Source: an uncultured Lachnospiraceae bacterium | GTDB taxonomy: Bacteria > Bacillota > Clostridia > Lachnospirales > Lachnospiraceae | NCBI GenBank assembly: GCA_902760415.1 | Contig: CACWGK010000002.1 | Location: forward strand, 1-64,000 | Length of the DNA stretch: 64,000 nt | Direction of reading: 5' to 3' | Shown here: positions 42,313 to 54,940 of the stretch, piece by piece | Layout of the letters: the number at the start of each line of letters is the position of its first letter | Position numbering within the stretch: the first letter of the stretch is position 1 | Translations under genes and position numbers: made by a program | The notes under the pieces: model-generated | Seen by the model: the letters and a program-made list of their open reading frames with translations, nothing else | Told to the model about the DNA's origin: nothing | Database searches by the model: none

Positions 42313-45300
42313 TTACTTTCCATAAACACCTTTAATCAACCTGTCTTCAAACTCTTCCTTAGGAAGAGGTCTGTCATAGTAGAAACCCTGAGCATATATG
42401 CAGTTGTTTTCACGAAGAATAGCAAGCTGTTTTTCTGTTTCGACACCTTCTACTATACACTCAATTCCCATCTCAGTGGTCATCTGAATTACATGTTTAA
42501 ACATTATCTTGGATACGTCATCCATTTCCTCATCGCCCTCCGGCAGGAAACTCTTATCTACCTTGATAACATTCCAAGGTAACTCTCTGATAAGATTCAG
42601 AGAGGAATAACCTACTCCAAAATCATCTACTGAAGTAAAGATTCCAACATTCTGAAGTCCTGTAACTACTCTCTTAAGTTCACCAAATCCTACCTCAGCA
42701 TTTGTCTCCGTAAGCTCAATCTCGATACAGCTATGTGGAACATTATGCTTATCAATAATCTTAAGCAGATTATCCACTAAACTCGGATTTGATAAATGTT
42801 TTCGAGAAAGATTTACTGATACTCTAATGCTCTTTCTTCCTTCATCGATCCATCTATTTATATCTTTACATGCATGGTCTAGCATATAGAAATCTAGCTT
42901 ACATATATCATTCGTCTCCTCTAGCACTGGTATAAAAGCACCAGGACTTATCATCTCATCATTATGGAACCATCGACAAAGCGCCTCCGCTCCAATAAGC
43001 TCACCAGTTCTTATATCCACCTTAGGCTGATAATATACTCTGAACTCTTCATTTCTAAGTGCTTCTGGGAATAACTGCTGAACCTTCATCGCACTCTCTC
43101 TATCTTCTATGAGCTTACCAGTATAGAATACTATGCTATCTTTTCCACCAGTTTGAGCAGCGTGGTAAGCTATATTAACCTTTTCCATAATATCGCCTAC
43201 CAATTTTACTTCTCCATCATATGGAATCTTATATACTCCAACAGTAGTTGATATACTAACTACCTTATTAGACTTCTCATCATATTCTACTTTAGTCTCA
43301 GTTAGATAAGAAAGAATCTGACTTATCTGACCCTTTGCACATATACCAGCAAAGTTATCACCACCTAGTCTGCAAAGACCACCTTTATCGCCTATTATTC
43401 TCTCTAGTTGCTGGAAATGACGTGACATCACTATATCACCCACCTCTTTGCCATGTTCATTATTAACCAAAGAGAAATGTTTCAGATTATATCTAAATGC
43501 TACTTTATCGAACATATACTCTTTATTCTGAGCAAAGTAACGTTGTATATATCTCATATTCTTGAAGCCGTCTGCATCATAATAAGTCAGCTCCTCTACC
43601 CTGTCTCTTAGTCGGTTTCTAACTATATAGTTAAGAGTTGAGCGCATAACAAGCGTAACACGTTCCTTTTCTCTATCACTAAGAGGTTTTTCATTCGGAG
43701 ATATATATGCCTTCATGGTTGCTATAGTACCCACCTTATTCTCCGTACGTAAGGATATAATCTCCTCACCCTCTATACCAGTATCATAGCAACATAGTGT
43801 CTCTCCACTATTCTGTTGTTCTTCCAGTGCTGACTTATAGACTCTAGTTATAGCCATAGATAAACGATGCATTGCCGATATCTCTATAAGAAGCTTCTCA
43901 ATTCTTGGAATATCTGGCCTTTCCATATGTGACATCGTATCAATCAATTGCTCAAACAAGGTATAAAATCTAGCATCATTTTCATATTCCTTAAGCCTAA
44001 GTATAGTATCTCTTTCTTCACCGTCATGATATAACAGCTTATTATGCTTCATAGCATTATCAGCTCTCTCATATACATCCTGAACCATATGATCGAGCAA
44101 CGAATTATAATCAGACACTCCATAGGCAACAGTAGGAAGATTCTTCTCTCTATTAGACTCTTGAAGTTCATCAAAGAATCTAATCATCTCTTCCCTTCTA
44201 CTATACGTATCACCTTCAAAAAGTACTAAGAACTTATCTCCACCTGTTCTATATACCTTACATCCTTTAAAGGATTCGGATAGAATACGGCTCACTCTCT
44301 GAACCAGAGCATCGCCAGCCTCTTTTCCTTCTGTATCATTGACAATCTTTAATCCATTTATATCAGCAACAAGAATAGAAAATGATATCTTTTCCTTATT
44401 AGCTATAGCATCATCCATTATCATTTCTTTCTGAGCAAATCCACGCCTATTTTTAAGTCCTGTAAGCGTATCGTAATTACCCATATCTAAAGCACCATCA
44501 AGTGCATCTTCAAACTGAAGTTCTCTTCTTCTTGTGGAATCTATATTTGCAACCGCTATAACTATATGATCATTATCCTCCTTTGGACGCACAGCAAAGA
44601 GCGTAACATACTGTGGGCGCCCATCAAGAAGCAGACGATAATTTATTATAAACTTTCCAGTCTGATTAAGTGTTTCTAGGAAGAAATCCTTCTGCATAGC
44701 AACAGCCATCATAGGATAATCATCAGCAAAGACTTGAGTTCTAAGATTCTTTTGAGTCTCCTCAAAGAAGTCTCTACCCTTTGTATCTATCTTAAGTCTG
44801 GAATATCTCTCACTTGATCTATATTCCATATATGCATTAGTCTTTGTATTAACCTGATATATTACTTCATACTGTTCAGCAATAGCTATAGCAACTTCAT
44901 CAAATATCAGACTCTCCTCTTTAATTGCTTCTTCTCTTTTTATCTGAGCATCTATATTTGTTAGACCAATAACCAGATGATTCTCATCATTTTTCGGTCT
45001 TACAACAAGAATCGATACATACTTATACTCCTCGCCATAGAGCATACGTCCTGTGAAGGTAAGCGTTCCCTCCTTGGCAAGAATACTAAGTAAATGATTC
45101 TTCTCTAATATAGTAAGTGCTCTCTCTACATCATCCTTATGAATAAAGTTCTTTATTCCACCTGCTATATCACTAAAGAAGTCATCTCCAGTCTTACTTG
45201 TTCCAAGCTGAGCATATATGTCATTAGCTCTATACTGAGTATAATTATTTGTATCAATATCAATATAGTAGATAACCTCATAACGACTCGCAAGAGATCC

Positions 45301-46158
45301 AGCTATATGACTATATACCTCTGCATCATCTTCCTGTCTCTTCTGCTCATCTATGTTACGAACGGCGATTACTATATGGTTATCATCATTTTCTTGTCTA
45401 AATGCTAAGATATTCAGATACTGTATTCTCCCATCAATAAGCTGACGATAAATGATTGAATACGTATCTTCCCTCTCAAGATTATGAAGAAGTCTGTCTC
45501 TATCCAGTTCTCGAATAAGCATACCACGATCATCTTCATATATATGAACCTGAATATCCTTATTAACTTTCTCAAAGAAGTTTTCACCACTTACATCTAT
45601 TCCAAGATCCGAAAAAGTCTCACTCGAATAATACTCCGTGTAAGAACCTGTATTGATATCTATATAATATATGGCTTCAAACATACCTGCTAGAGACTTT
45701 GCAATCTCGGAGTAGATTCTACTAATCTCCTTCTCCTTAAGACCAAGCTGCATCTCTTCATTTACATTTTGAACACCAATTACAATATCCTCACTACTAG
45801 CCCTTATTGTTTTAAGGAAATAGTACTGAGGTTTACCATCTATATTAAGTCTGTATCTAAGGGAAAATGATTTACCGTTCTCTAGTTTTTCGAGAACTCG
45901 AGATTTTTTTAACTCTCTAAGAAAATATGGCTGATCTGCCGGCCATACTAATAAACGACAATTTGACTTAAGCTCCTCAAAGAAGTCATCTCCTTGGGAC
46001 TTAAGAACCAGCTCCTTCTCACCGCACACAGCTGTATATTCCACATAACTGTCATCAGTATAATCAATGACATAAATGGAATCATAGTCATTAGCCAGCG
46101 CAAGTGCAAGCTCAGAAAAGGATGTTTTACGATTGCTTGTAATATCCTTATTATTCAA
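42313..46158 (-). CDS. Cyclic-di-GMP phosphodiesterase with four tandem sensor repeats, two degenerate GGDEF domains and one EAL domain
   Basis: 1281 residues, no clear membrane helix. Residues 1-545 hold four copies of a PAS-like unit of about 130 residues, each with a motif like YEVIYYIDIDTNNYTQY and ending in DNHIVIAVRNID. The first GGDEF domain (555-715) has GGDKF; after a GAF-like linker, the second (880-1010) has GGDNF. The EAL domain (1020-1275) keeps GAEALCRW, the metal ligands of IELTETNAEV and VDDFGVGYSSL, IKVDKSF and VEGVET, with AQGFYYDRPL. It should therefore degrade c-di-GMP, with the GGDEF copies regulatory. The start is TTG 46158 after GGGGG. Confidence 0.88.
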   Translation of the reverse strand: MNNKDITSNRKTSFSELALALANDYDSIYVIDYTDDSYVEYTAVCGEKELVLKSQGDDFFEELKSNCRLLVWPADQPYFLRELKKSRVLEKLENGKSFSLRYRLNIDGKPQYYFLKTIRASSEDIVIGVQNVNEEMQLGLKEKEISRIYSEIAKSLAGMFEAIYYIDINTGSYTEYYSSETFSDLGIDVSGENFFEKVNKDIQVHIYEDDRGMLIRELDRDRLLHNLEREDTYSIIYRQLIDGRIQYLNILAFRQENDDNHIVIAVRNIDEQKRQEDDAEVYSHIAGSLASRYEVIYYIDIDTNNYTQYRANDIYAQLGTSKTGDDFFSDIAGGIKNFIHKDDVERALTILEKNHLLSILAKEGTLTFTGRMLYGEEYKYVSILVVRPKNDENHLVIGLTNIDAQIKREEAIKEESLIFDEVAIAIAEQYEVIYQVNTKTNAYMEYRSSERYSRLKIDTKGRDFFEETQKNLRTQVFADDYPMMAVAMQKDFFLETLNQTGKFIINYRLLLDGRPQYVTLFAVRPKEDNDHIVIAVANIDSTRRRELQFEDALDGALDMGNYDTLTGLKNRRGFAQKEMIMDDAIANKEKISFSILVADINGLKIVNDTEGKEAGDALVQRVSRILSESFKGCKVYRTGGDKFLVLFEGDTYSRREEMIRFFDELQESNREKNLPTVAYGVSDYNSLLDHMVQDVYERADNAMKHNKLLYHDGEERDTILRLKEYENDARFYTLFEQLIDTMSHMERPDIPRIEKLLIEISAMHRLSMAITRVYKSALEEQQNSGETLCCYDTGIEGEEIISLRTENKVGTIATMKAYISPNEKPLSDREKERVTLVMRSTLNYIVRNRLRDRVEELTYYDADGFKNMRYIQRYFAQNKEYMFDKVAFRYNLKHFSLVNNEHGKEVGDIVMSRHFQQLERIIGDKGGLCRLGGDNFAGICAKGQISQILSYLTETKVEYDEKSNKVVSISTTVGVYKIPYDGEVKLVGDIMEKVNIAYHAAQTGGKDSIVFYTGKLIEDRESAMKVQQLFPEALRNEEFRVYYQPKVDIRTGELIGAEALCRWFHNDEMISPGAFIPVLEETNDICKLDFYMLDHACKDINRWIDEGRKSIRVSVNLSRKHLSNPSLVDNLLKIIDKHNVPHSCIEIELTETNAEVGFGELKRVVTGLQNVGIFTSVDDFGVGYSSLNLIRELPWNVIKVDKSFLPEGDEEMDDVSKIMFKHVIQMTTEMGIECIVEGVETEKQLAILRENNCIYAQGFYYDRPLPKEEFEDRLIKGVYGK

Positions 46159-46236
46159 ATGTAACCCCCGAAAATAAGTAAGAAATACCCTATCTACTTA
46201 TTTCTATTATAGCCTATATATACATATATTGCCATC

Positions 46237-46275
46237 AAAAAAAGTGACATTTACGTGATATGTAAATGCCACTTT
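46237..46275 (-). terminator. Terminator of the V-ATPase operon
   Basis: The 14-bp stem AAAGTGACATTTAC with GTAAATGCCACTTT (one mismatch) and a seven-base loop is followed on the minus strand by seven T (46243-46237). It lies just after ntpD. Confidence 0.9.
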
Positions 46276-46305
46276 AGTCATTACAATATAATCAGTATAT
46301 CATGA

Positions 46306-46965
46306 TTATTCTTTATCTTTATAATGATGTGCCTCTTCAAGCATCATTGACTTAACCTTCATCAGACGCACCTGAGTACTTCTCTCATTTTCGTCAAGCT
46401 TCATGGTTATATACTTAATGCTTTCCTGAGTTTCAGGAATGATAACATGCTCTAAAGCATTAACTCTACGTCTGGTCTTCTCTATCTCAGCAGCCATAAG
46501 CTGACAAGACTTCTCAACCTCTGCAAGCTTAAGCATATCAGGGAAAACAGCCGCCAGTGAATCAACGGCGCCATCCAGATCTCCAGAGGTAAATGCAAAA
46601 CCGTATGAGTATATATCATTCTCATCAGGTGTTCTTGTCTTAAAATCAAAGACAGGAATATCGACACTCATTACATTCTTCTTATCTTGAACCAGAGAAA
46701 CCTCCTGCTTAGGAGCCATAAGAGCTGTACGAAGAGTCTGTTCAGACATACCAGCCTTAGCAAGTACAAAGTTCTTGTTAGCTGCATCAATACCCTTCTC
46801 AACCTTTTCACGAAGTTCCATATTAACCTTAACAAGTTCAAGGAACTCACGCATCAGCTCGTCTCTCTTATCCTTCAGAAGTCTATGACCCTTTACAGCA
46901 GTATTCAGTTTCTTCTTTAACCGAGTTAATTCCATTCGTGTAGGAATTACTGTTTGTGTTGCCAT
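46306..46965 (-). CDS. ntpD: V-type ATPase subunit D (central stalk)
   Basis: 219 residues forming the long antiparallel coiled coil of the rotor shaft. The conserved opening is IPTRMELTRLKKKLNTAVKGHRLLKDKRDELMREFLEL, and the closing half is VNALEHVIIPETQESIKYITMKLDENERSTQVRLMKVKSMM. It couples ATP hydrolysis in the A3B3 head to the membrane ring. It is the last gene of the operon, 93 bp after ntpB, with a terminator beyond it. The gap before it contains an imperfect inverted repeat, GGTGAGC with GCTCACT (about 46993-47038). Confidence 0.95.
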   Translation of the reverse strand: MATQTVIPTRMELTRLKKKLNTAVKGHRLLKDKRDELMREFLELVKVNMELREKVEKGIDAANKNFVLAKAGMSEQTLRTALMAPKQEVSLVQDKKNVMSVDIPVFDFKTRTPDENDIYSYGFAFTSGDLDGAVDSLAAVFPDMLKLAEVEKSCQLMAAEIEKTRRRVNALEHVIIPETQESIKYITMKLDENERSTQVRLMKVKSMMLEEAHHYKDKE

Positions 46966-47058
46966 AATTATTCTCTTTCTATATGTTTACACCGCGGTGA
47001 GCCCCGAATGGAAGTACTGTGAAATCCCTATGCTGCTCACTCGTGGATACACTTTATT

Positions 47059-48423
47059 TTAATAGTACTCATCAAGGAACTTATCGTTGATTCGCTTCAG
47101 TTCTGAACGTGGAAGTATACGGAGTAACTCCCATCCAATATCCAAAGTTTCCTGAATATCACGGTCTGCCTGATAGCCCTGGGATACATACTTCTTCTCA
47201 AACTCTTCTGCAAACTTAGCATAGAGAAGATCGATATCTGTAAGCGCAGCCTCACCGAGGATTACCATCAGTTCCTTAGCTTCTTTACCACGTGCATATG
47301 CTGAGAAAAGCTGATTCATAGTAGCAGCATGATCTGCTCTAGTCTTTCCTTCACCGATACCCTTATCTTTAAGACGCGACAGTGAAGGGAGAACATCGAT
47401 AGGTGGTGTAATACCCTTTCTGTAAAGCTCACGAGAAAGAATAATCTGTCCCTCTGTGATATATCCTGTAAGGTCAGGGATAGGATGTGTCTTATCATCC
47501 TCTGGCATAGTAAGGATAGGAATCATAGTGATAGATCCGTTCTTACCACGCTGACGTCCTGCTCTTTCATACATTGTAGCAAGGTCAGTGTACATGTAAC
47601 CAGGATATCCACGACGTCCAGGAACTTCCTTACGTGCAGCAGATATCTCACGAAGTGCATCAGCGTAGTTAGTAATATCTGTCATGATAACAAGTACATG
47701 CATACCCTTTTCGAAGGCAAGATACTCAGCAGCTGTGAGGGCCATACGAGGTGTTGATATACGCTCAACAGCAGGGTCATTTGCAAGATTTATAAAGAGG
47801 ACTGTTCTGTCGATAGCTCCACTCTCACGGAAGGACTCTTCGAAGAAATGTGCCTCCTCAAATGTGATACCCATAGCAGCAAATACAACGGCGAAGTCTT
47901 CATCTTTACCTTTAACCTTTGCCTGACGGGCAATCTGTGCAGCAAGCTGCGCATGTGGAAGTCCTGAAGCTGAGAATATAGGAAGCTTCTGTCCTCTAAC
48001 CAGTGTATTAAGTCCATCGATAGCAGATACACCTGTCTCGATAAACTCTGATGGATATGCTCTAGCTGCTGGGTTCATAGGAAGTCCGTTGATATCCATA
48101 CGAGCGTCTGGAAGTATCTCTGGACCACCATCTATAGTACGTCCAAGTCCGTCAAAGACACGGCCAAGCATATCTCCTGATACACCAAGCTCAAGTGAAC
48201 GTCCAAGGAACTTTACCTTACTACTCTCAAGGTTGATACCTGTAGCACTATCGAAAAGCTGAACTAATGCATTACTGCCATCTATCTCAAGAACTTTACA
48301 ACGACGCTTTTCGCCATTTGCAAGCTCTATCTCACCCAGCTCGTCATACTTTACATTCTCTACATCCTTTACCAGCATAAGTGGGCCGGCAACTTCTTGT
48401 ATAGTACGATACTCTTTAGGCAT
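47059..48423 (-). CDS. ntpB: V-type ATPase subunit B (non-catalytic head subunit)
   Basis: 454 residues, full length. It opens [30 protein letters not shown]. The degenerate nucleotide site region has [21 protein letters not shown] in place of a P-loop, as expected for B subunits. [24 protein letters not shown] and [23 protein letters not shown] follow. It overlaps the ntpA stop by one base (TAATG), implying coupled translation and equal amounts of A and B for the A3B3 head. Confidence 0.97.
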   Translation of the reverse strand: MPKEYRTIQEVAGPLMLVKDVENVKYDELGEIELANGEKRRCKVLEIDGSNALVQLFDSATGINLESSKVKFLGRSLELGVSGDMLGRVFDGLGRTIDGGPEILPDARMDINGLPMNPAARAYPSEFIETGVSAIDGLNTLVRGQKLPIFSASGLPHAQLAAQIARQAKVKGKDEDFAVVFAAMGITFEEAHFFEESFRESGAIDRTVLFINLANDPAVERISTPRMALTAAEYLAFEKGMHVLVIMTDITNYADALREISAARKEVPGRRGYPGYMYTDLATMYERAGRQRGKNGSITMIPILTMPEDDKTHPIPDLTGYITEGQIILSRELYRKGITPPIDVLPSLSRLKDKGIGEGKTRADHAATMNQLFSAYARGKEAKELMVILGEAALTDIDLLYAKFAEEFEKKYVSQGYQADRDIQETLDIGWELLRILPRSELKRINDKFLDEYY

Positions 48424-50195
48424 TAGTCTTCCTCCTTTCCGATAAGTCCTGATATCTCACGGATAAGTGCATCATGCACTTCCTTATATCTCTCGTCAAT
48501 ATTTTCCTCTAATGTATACTTATAACGTCCGATATCCTCACGAACCTTCATGGCTACGATATCATTTATATTCGCACCATCCTTAAGTGCCTTAGCACTC
48601 TCTTCGTAGAAGAGGTATACAAGCTTCTGCATGTAGAACTGCTTCTGCATAGAGGTATATGTATCTATCTCGTCAAATGAGTTCTGATGGAGGAAGTCCT
48701 CACGAATAGAACGTGCTGCTTCCATCTTAAGTCTATCCTGAGGTGAAAGTGCATCCATACCTACCATCTTAACGATCTCGTTGAGGGATGCTTCTTCCTG
48801 AAGAAGACTCATAAGCTCCTGACGTGTCTTCATCCAGTCTTCGTTGACATTTTCATCGAACCAGCCCTTTATCTCATCAAGGTAGAGACTGTAACTGTTC
48901 AGCCAGTTAATAGCTGGGAAATGTCTCTGATATGCCAGCTGTGCATCAAGGGACCAGAACACCTTTACGATACGAAGTGTTGCCTGTGATACTGGCTCAG
49001 ATATATCACCACCTGGAGGTGATACTGCTCCGATAGCTGAAAGAGCACCCTCTCTCTCATCGCTACCAAGACATACTACGTGACCAGCTCTCTCGTAGAA
49101 CTGTGCAAGACGAGAAGCAAGATAAGCAGGATAACCTTCCTCACCAGGCATCTCTTCAAGACGACCTGACATCTCACGAAGTGCCTCTGCCCAACGGGAT
49201 GTTGAATCAGCCATAAGTGCTACTGAGTAACCCATATCACGGAAGTATTCAGCAAGAGTGATACCTGTATAGATAGATGCCTCACGGGCAGCAACAGGCA
49301 TATCTGATGTGTTAGCTATAAGGATAGTTCTCTTCATAAGTGACTCGCCTGTACGAGGATCCTTAAGTTCAGGGAACTCGTTCAGAACGTCGGTCATCTC
49401 ATTTCCACGCTCTCCACATCCAATATATACTACGATTTCAGCATCTGCCCACTTAGCAAGCTGATGCTGGATAACTGTCTTACCAGAACCGAAAGGACCA
49501 GGAACTGCAGCTACACCACCCTTAGCTATAGGGAAAAATGTATCTACTACTCTCTGTCCTGTTATAAGCGGCTGACGAGGTGGGAGCTTCTTAGCATAAG
49601 GACGTCCCTTACGTACTGGCCACTTCTGCATCATCATCAGATCCTTATCGCCATCTGCAGTTTCAACTACTGCTACTGTATCAGTTACTGTAAATGAACC
49701 GATCTGTATAGACTTGATAGTTCCCTCTACTCCATATGGAACCATGATACGCTGTGTTACAACTTCAGTTTCCTGAACTGTACCTATGATATCACCAGCA
49801 ACTACCTTATCTCCAACCTTAGCTGTGGCTACAAAATCCCATTTCTTCTCTCTATCAAGTGATGGAACCTCAACGCCTCGCTCCAGCAGATTTCCGCCAG
49901 TTACTTCCATAATCTTTGTAAGAGGTCTCTGTATACCATCGTAAATGGAACCCATAAGACCAGGTCCAAGTTCTACTGATAGAGGAACCTCTGTTGACTC
50001 AACTGGTTCACCAGGACCAAGTCCAGCTGTTTCCTCATAAACCTGGATTGATGCCTCGTCACCGTGCATCTCTATAATCTCACCGATAAGTCTCTCATTA
50101 CTAACACGAACAACGTCGAACATATCAGCATCACGCATGCCCGTAGCTATAACCAGAGGTCCGGCAACCTTTTTAATCTTACCTACTACTCCCAT
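48423..50195 (-). CDS. ntpA: V-type ATPase catalytic subunit A
   Basis: 590 residues. The P-loop GPFGSGKT lies near residue 235, followed by [64 protein letters not shown] carries the second catalytic region. The non-homologous insertion typical of A subunits lies at about 115-190. This subunit binds and hydrolyses (or makes) ATP. It lies 69 bp after ntpG, and the gap holds a short stem TTTGTTAA/TTAACAAA (50234-50261). The start ATG 50195 follows AAAGGAGA. Confidence 0.97.
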   Translation of the reverse strand: MGVVGKIKKVAGPLVIATGMRDADMFDVVRVSNERLIGEIIEMHGDEASIQVYEETAGLGPGEPVESTEVPLSVELGPGLMGSIYDGIQRPLTKIMEVTGGNLLERGVEVPSLDREKKWDFVATAKVGDKVVAGDIIGTVQETEVVTQRIMVPYGVEGTIKSIQIGSFTVTDTVAVVETADGDKDLMMMQKWPVRKGRPYAKKLPPRQPLITGQRVVDTFFPIAKGGVAAVPGPFGSGKTVIQHQLAKWADAEIVVYIGCGERGNEMTDVLNEFPELKDPRTGESLMKRTILIANTSDMPVAAREASIYTGITLAEYFRDMGYSVALMADSTSRWAEALREMSGRLEEMPGEEGYPAYLASRLAQFYERAGHVVCLGSDEREGALSAIGAVSPPGGDISEPVSQATLRIVKVFWSLDAQLAYQRHFPAINWLNSYSLYLDEIKGWFDENVNEDWMKTRQELMSLLQEEASLNEIVKMVGMDALSPQDRLKMEAARSIREDFLHQNSFDEIDTYTSMQKQFYMQKLVYLFYEESAKALKDGANINDIVAMKVREDIGRYKYTLEENIDERYKEVHDALIREISGLIGKEED

Positions 50196-50264
50196 GGAGC
50201 TTTATTCTCCTTTCATCTCATTTGCCTAGAGATTTTGTTAATGAGTTAAACCCTTAACAAATAT

Positions 50265-50591
50265 TTACTCGCCGAAGAGGATATCACTTCCGACCGCCTG
50301 TTCAACAGAACGACGAACAGCCTTGATTCCATCTCCTGTATTTCCCTTCACACCTGGTATCTGAATGATTGCAGGTGTCATAACTTCCTTATATTTTTCA
50401 ATCTGCTTCTCTGTAAGTGCAGCTAATTCCTCAGTAATATAGATAATTCCATATCCACTAGATGCAAGATTCTTAAGTGTTCTTACTGCATCCTCCTGTC
50501 CTTCAACAGGAAATGTACTAAGTCCCAGGGAAGCAAATCCATAGATACTATCATAGTCGCCTATTACAGCAATCTTATTCTCATCATCCAT
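50265..50591 (-). CDS. ntpG: V-type ATPase subunit F/G (small central-stalk subunit)
   Basis: 108 residues with the family features KIAVIGDYDSIYGFASLGLSTFPV and GYGIIYITEELAAL, ending AVRRSVEQAVGSDILFGE. It binds subunit D in the rotor shaft and corresponds to E. hirae NtpG (Thermus subunit F). Its start overlaps the ntpC stop by 8 bp (ATGGATGA), so the two are translationally coupled. Confidence 0.94.
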   Translation of the reverse strand: MDDENKIAVIGDYDSIYGFASLGLSTFPVEGQEDAVRTLKNLASSGYGIIYITEELAALTEKQIEKYKEVMTPAIIQIPGVKGNTGDGIKAVRRSVEQAVGSDILFGE

Positions 50592-51555
50592 ACATCTTCC
50601 TTACCCTTTCCGAGATAACATCATCACTGAATCCATTTGCCTTTGCAGTCATAATGATTCGTGCTGTTCTTATCTCATTTTGCTTAGCTAGGAAAAATGC
50701 AACTATAGGTCCACTAGACTGTATATTTGTCTTCTGATTCATAAGGGTGCTCATTACATAATCATCGCACCATTTTTCAAATGCAGAAAATGAATCCTTA
50801 AGTGCTTCTACTGCCTGGTTGTAACCAGCCCTGCTAAGGAATTCATATACCGCCTCTCGATTTGTTGCTGCAGCTACAGCCAGTTGTTTAACATCAAACT
50901 TTCTATTTGGTGCCAAAGCATCCTGAATCATACTAAGTGGTCTCTTGGTATCTGCCGCTCTAACTGCTATCTTAATATCAGAAATGACAACCTTAGTCTC
51001 TGCGTAATCAGCAAGGAACTTGTCCTTTGTTGTTGCAGCTTCCTTCTCTATCGCATCAAGACATGCTCTATCTATCATAACATCAAGACGCTGACCGTCT
51101 TGTGTGGTTAACATAAGATCTAATGCCTTTTCAGCCACAACTGCCATATCTTGAGGGAGTTTTTCAAAATCCTTATCTCTAATGATATCCATCAGTACCT
51201 TCTTGCCATACTTATCATGTTCATAGAAGGCCTGACTATCATCAAGACCTGTACAGACTTCTTTTATAGCAGCCTTAAGATTGTGATAAACTTCCTGTAT
51301 AAAGAGTGTATCTATAATCTTCTCATCTACACCAAGAGTCTTCAGCAGTTTCATCTGCTTCTCTTCCTCTTCAGAAAGAACCTTTTCCATGTCAGGATCT
51401 AATGATCCATCTCCCCAGCCCTTTTCTGTAAGGTAAGATAAAACCTCTTTCTCACTCTTCATTCCAACCATGGTCTGGACATCAGCATCATTTAGAAGTG
51501 TTTTCTCTTTAGCACGGATACAGGCAACTGCGTAAATGTAATCCGCATCTCTCAT
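50584..51555 (-). CDS. ntpC: V-type ATPase subunit C/d (ring-to-stalk adaptor)
   Basis: 323 residues, alpha-helical throughout, beginning DADYIYAVACIRAKEKTLLNDADVQTMVG as other V0D/AC39 proteins do. This funnel-shaped subunit sits on the membrane ring and receives the D subunit shaft. It lies 21 bp after ntpE and overlaps ntpG. The start ATG 51555 follows AGGAGA. Confidence 0.93.
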   Translation of the reverse strand: MRDADYIYAVACIRAKEKTLLNDADVQTMVGMKSEKEVLSYLTEKGWGDGSLDPDMEKVLSEEEEKQMKLLKTLGVDEKIIDTLFIQEVYHNLKAAIKEVCTGLDDSQAFYEHDKYGKKVLMDIIRDKDFEKLPQDMAVVAEKALDLMLTTQDGQRLDVMIDRACLDAIEKEAATTKDKFLADYAETKVVISDIKIAVRAADTKRPLSMIQDALAPNRKFDVKQLAVAAATNREAVYEFLSRAGYNQAVEALKDSFSAFEKWCDDYVMSTLMNQKTNIQSSGPIVAFFLAKQNEIRTARIIMTAKANGFSDDVISERVRKMYG

Positions 51556-51576
51556 ATCTTCGTCTCCTATTTAAGA

Positions 51577-52170
51577 TCATGCCCAAAGCATTTTGTTTAC
51601 TATATCTACTAGTTCTTCTTCATTTTCTTCAAACAAAGCATCAAATGAAGAATTAATTTCTATATTTCCATACTTAAGGATAAATCCACCGTCTATATTC
51701 ACAGTCTCTTTTGATACATCAAGCATACCACCGTTCTTTGTAGCTACAGCCTGTGCTGACTTCTCAAAATCTTCTGGCATTCTAGCTAAATCCTTTTCAT
51801 TAAAAAGAAGGATTCCCTTATCTGCCTGAGACTGTTTCTCTAATAACTTTAATAATGTATCGAAATATTCCTTTGTTTCCAAATGAAGAAGCTTTTCCTT
51901 AGCCTTACTAAGAACTCCATCTATTATCTCCTGCTTAGCATTTAGCATGATCAGCTTTTCTGCCTGTTCGCATTGAGACTGAGTTTTCTTATCTTCCGAA
52001 GCAAGCTTACGACTTATCTTCTCATCAGATTCAGCTCTGATTACATTACATTCTTCCTCAGTCTTAGCCTTCAGAGACTTGGCAGCTTCTTCAGCAGCAG
52101 AGATAATTCCGGCAGCTTCTTTATCAGCTTCAAGGCTTATCTCCTTAGTAATGCTTTCAATACCAGCCAT
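51577..52170 (-). CDS. ntpE: V-type ATPase subunit E (peripheral stalk)
   Basis: 197 residues from ATG 52170 (MAGIESITKEISLEADKEAAGII), with an AAAGGAG ribosome site. The N-terminal 105 residues are one long Ala/Glu/Lys helix; the C-terminal globular part has FDTLLKLLEK and VDGGFILKYGNIEINSSFDALFEENEEELV-type sequence. It pairs with the NtpF coiled coil to form the outer stalks. The frame stays open upstream for 67 codons through the hairpin cluster at 52198-52423, but that part has no ribosome site and its peptide matches nothing in the family. Confidence 0.94.
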   Translation of the reverse strand: MAGIESITKEISLEADKEAAGIISAAEEAAKSLKAKTEEECNVIRAESDEKISRKLASEDKKTQSQCEQAEKLIMLNAKQEIIDGVLSKAKEKLLHLETKEYFDTLLKLLEKQSQADKGILLFNEKDLARMPEDFEKSAQAVATKNGGMLDVSKETVNIDGGFILKYGNIEINSSFDALFEENEEELVDIVNKMLWA

Positions 52171-52197
52171 ACTGGGCTCCTTTCTACTCTTATTATT

Positions 52198-52423
52198 TAA
52201 ATACGAATTGCTCCGCTTCGCTGTGCCATATCTTCTTCGAAGATATGCAGGATTTGCTCTGCAAATCTTGATTCTGCTTTTGCAGAATGCATCCTTCGGA
52301 TCCTCGATTATTTCATAATCGAGGTCTGTCCTCGCAATTCGAAACAGTATTCGTGCTGTTTTAACCAACATAAATCCATCGTGCTATGCAAGCAAGCTTG
52401 CTCGCACTCTGTATTTAGTTGGT
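52198..52423 (-). ncRNA. Cluster of seven small hairpins between ntpK and ntpE
   Basis: Perfect or near-perfect stems follow one another. ATATCTTC/GAAGATAT is at 52228-52246, GATTTGC/GCAAATC at 52251-52267 and ATTCTGC/GCAGAAT at 52271-52288. ATCC/GGAT is at 52291-52301, CCTCGATTAT/ATAATCGAGG at 52302-52324 and AAACAG/CTGTTT at 52342-52361. A GCAAG/CTTGC stem within GTGC/GCAC is at 52381-52407. On the transcript several loops read GAA or CGAA. Longer-range pairs enclose them: CGAATTGC/GCAATTCG (52204-52211 with 52334-52341) and TAAATAC/GTATTTA (52198-52204 with 52411-52417). It starts directly after the ntpK stop codon. Confidence 0.7.
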
Positions 52424-52424
52424 A

Positions 52425-54924
<2,500 letters not shown>

Positions 54925-54940
54925 AGTTACATCCGCCTTT

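Noticed and set aside
52171..52371. A 67-residue N-terminal extension of NtpE through the hairpin region
   Set aside because: It has no ribosome site, the peptide is unlike any E subunit, and ATG 52170 has a strong AAAGGAG.
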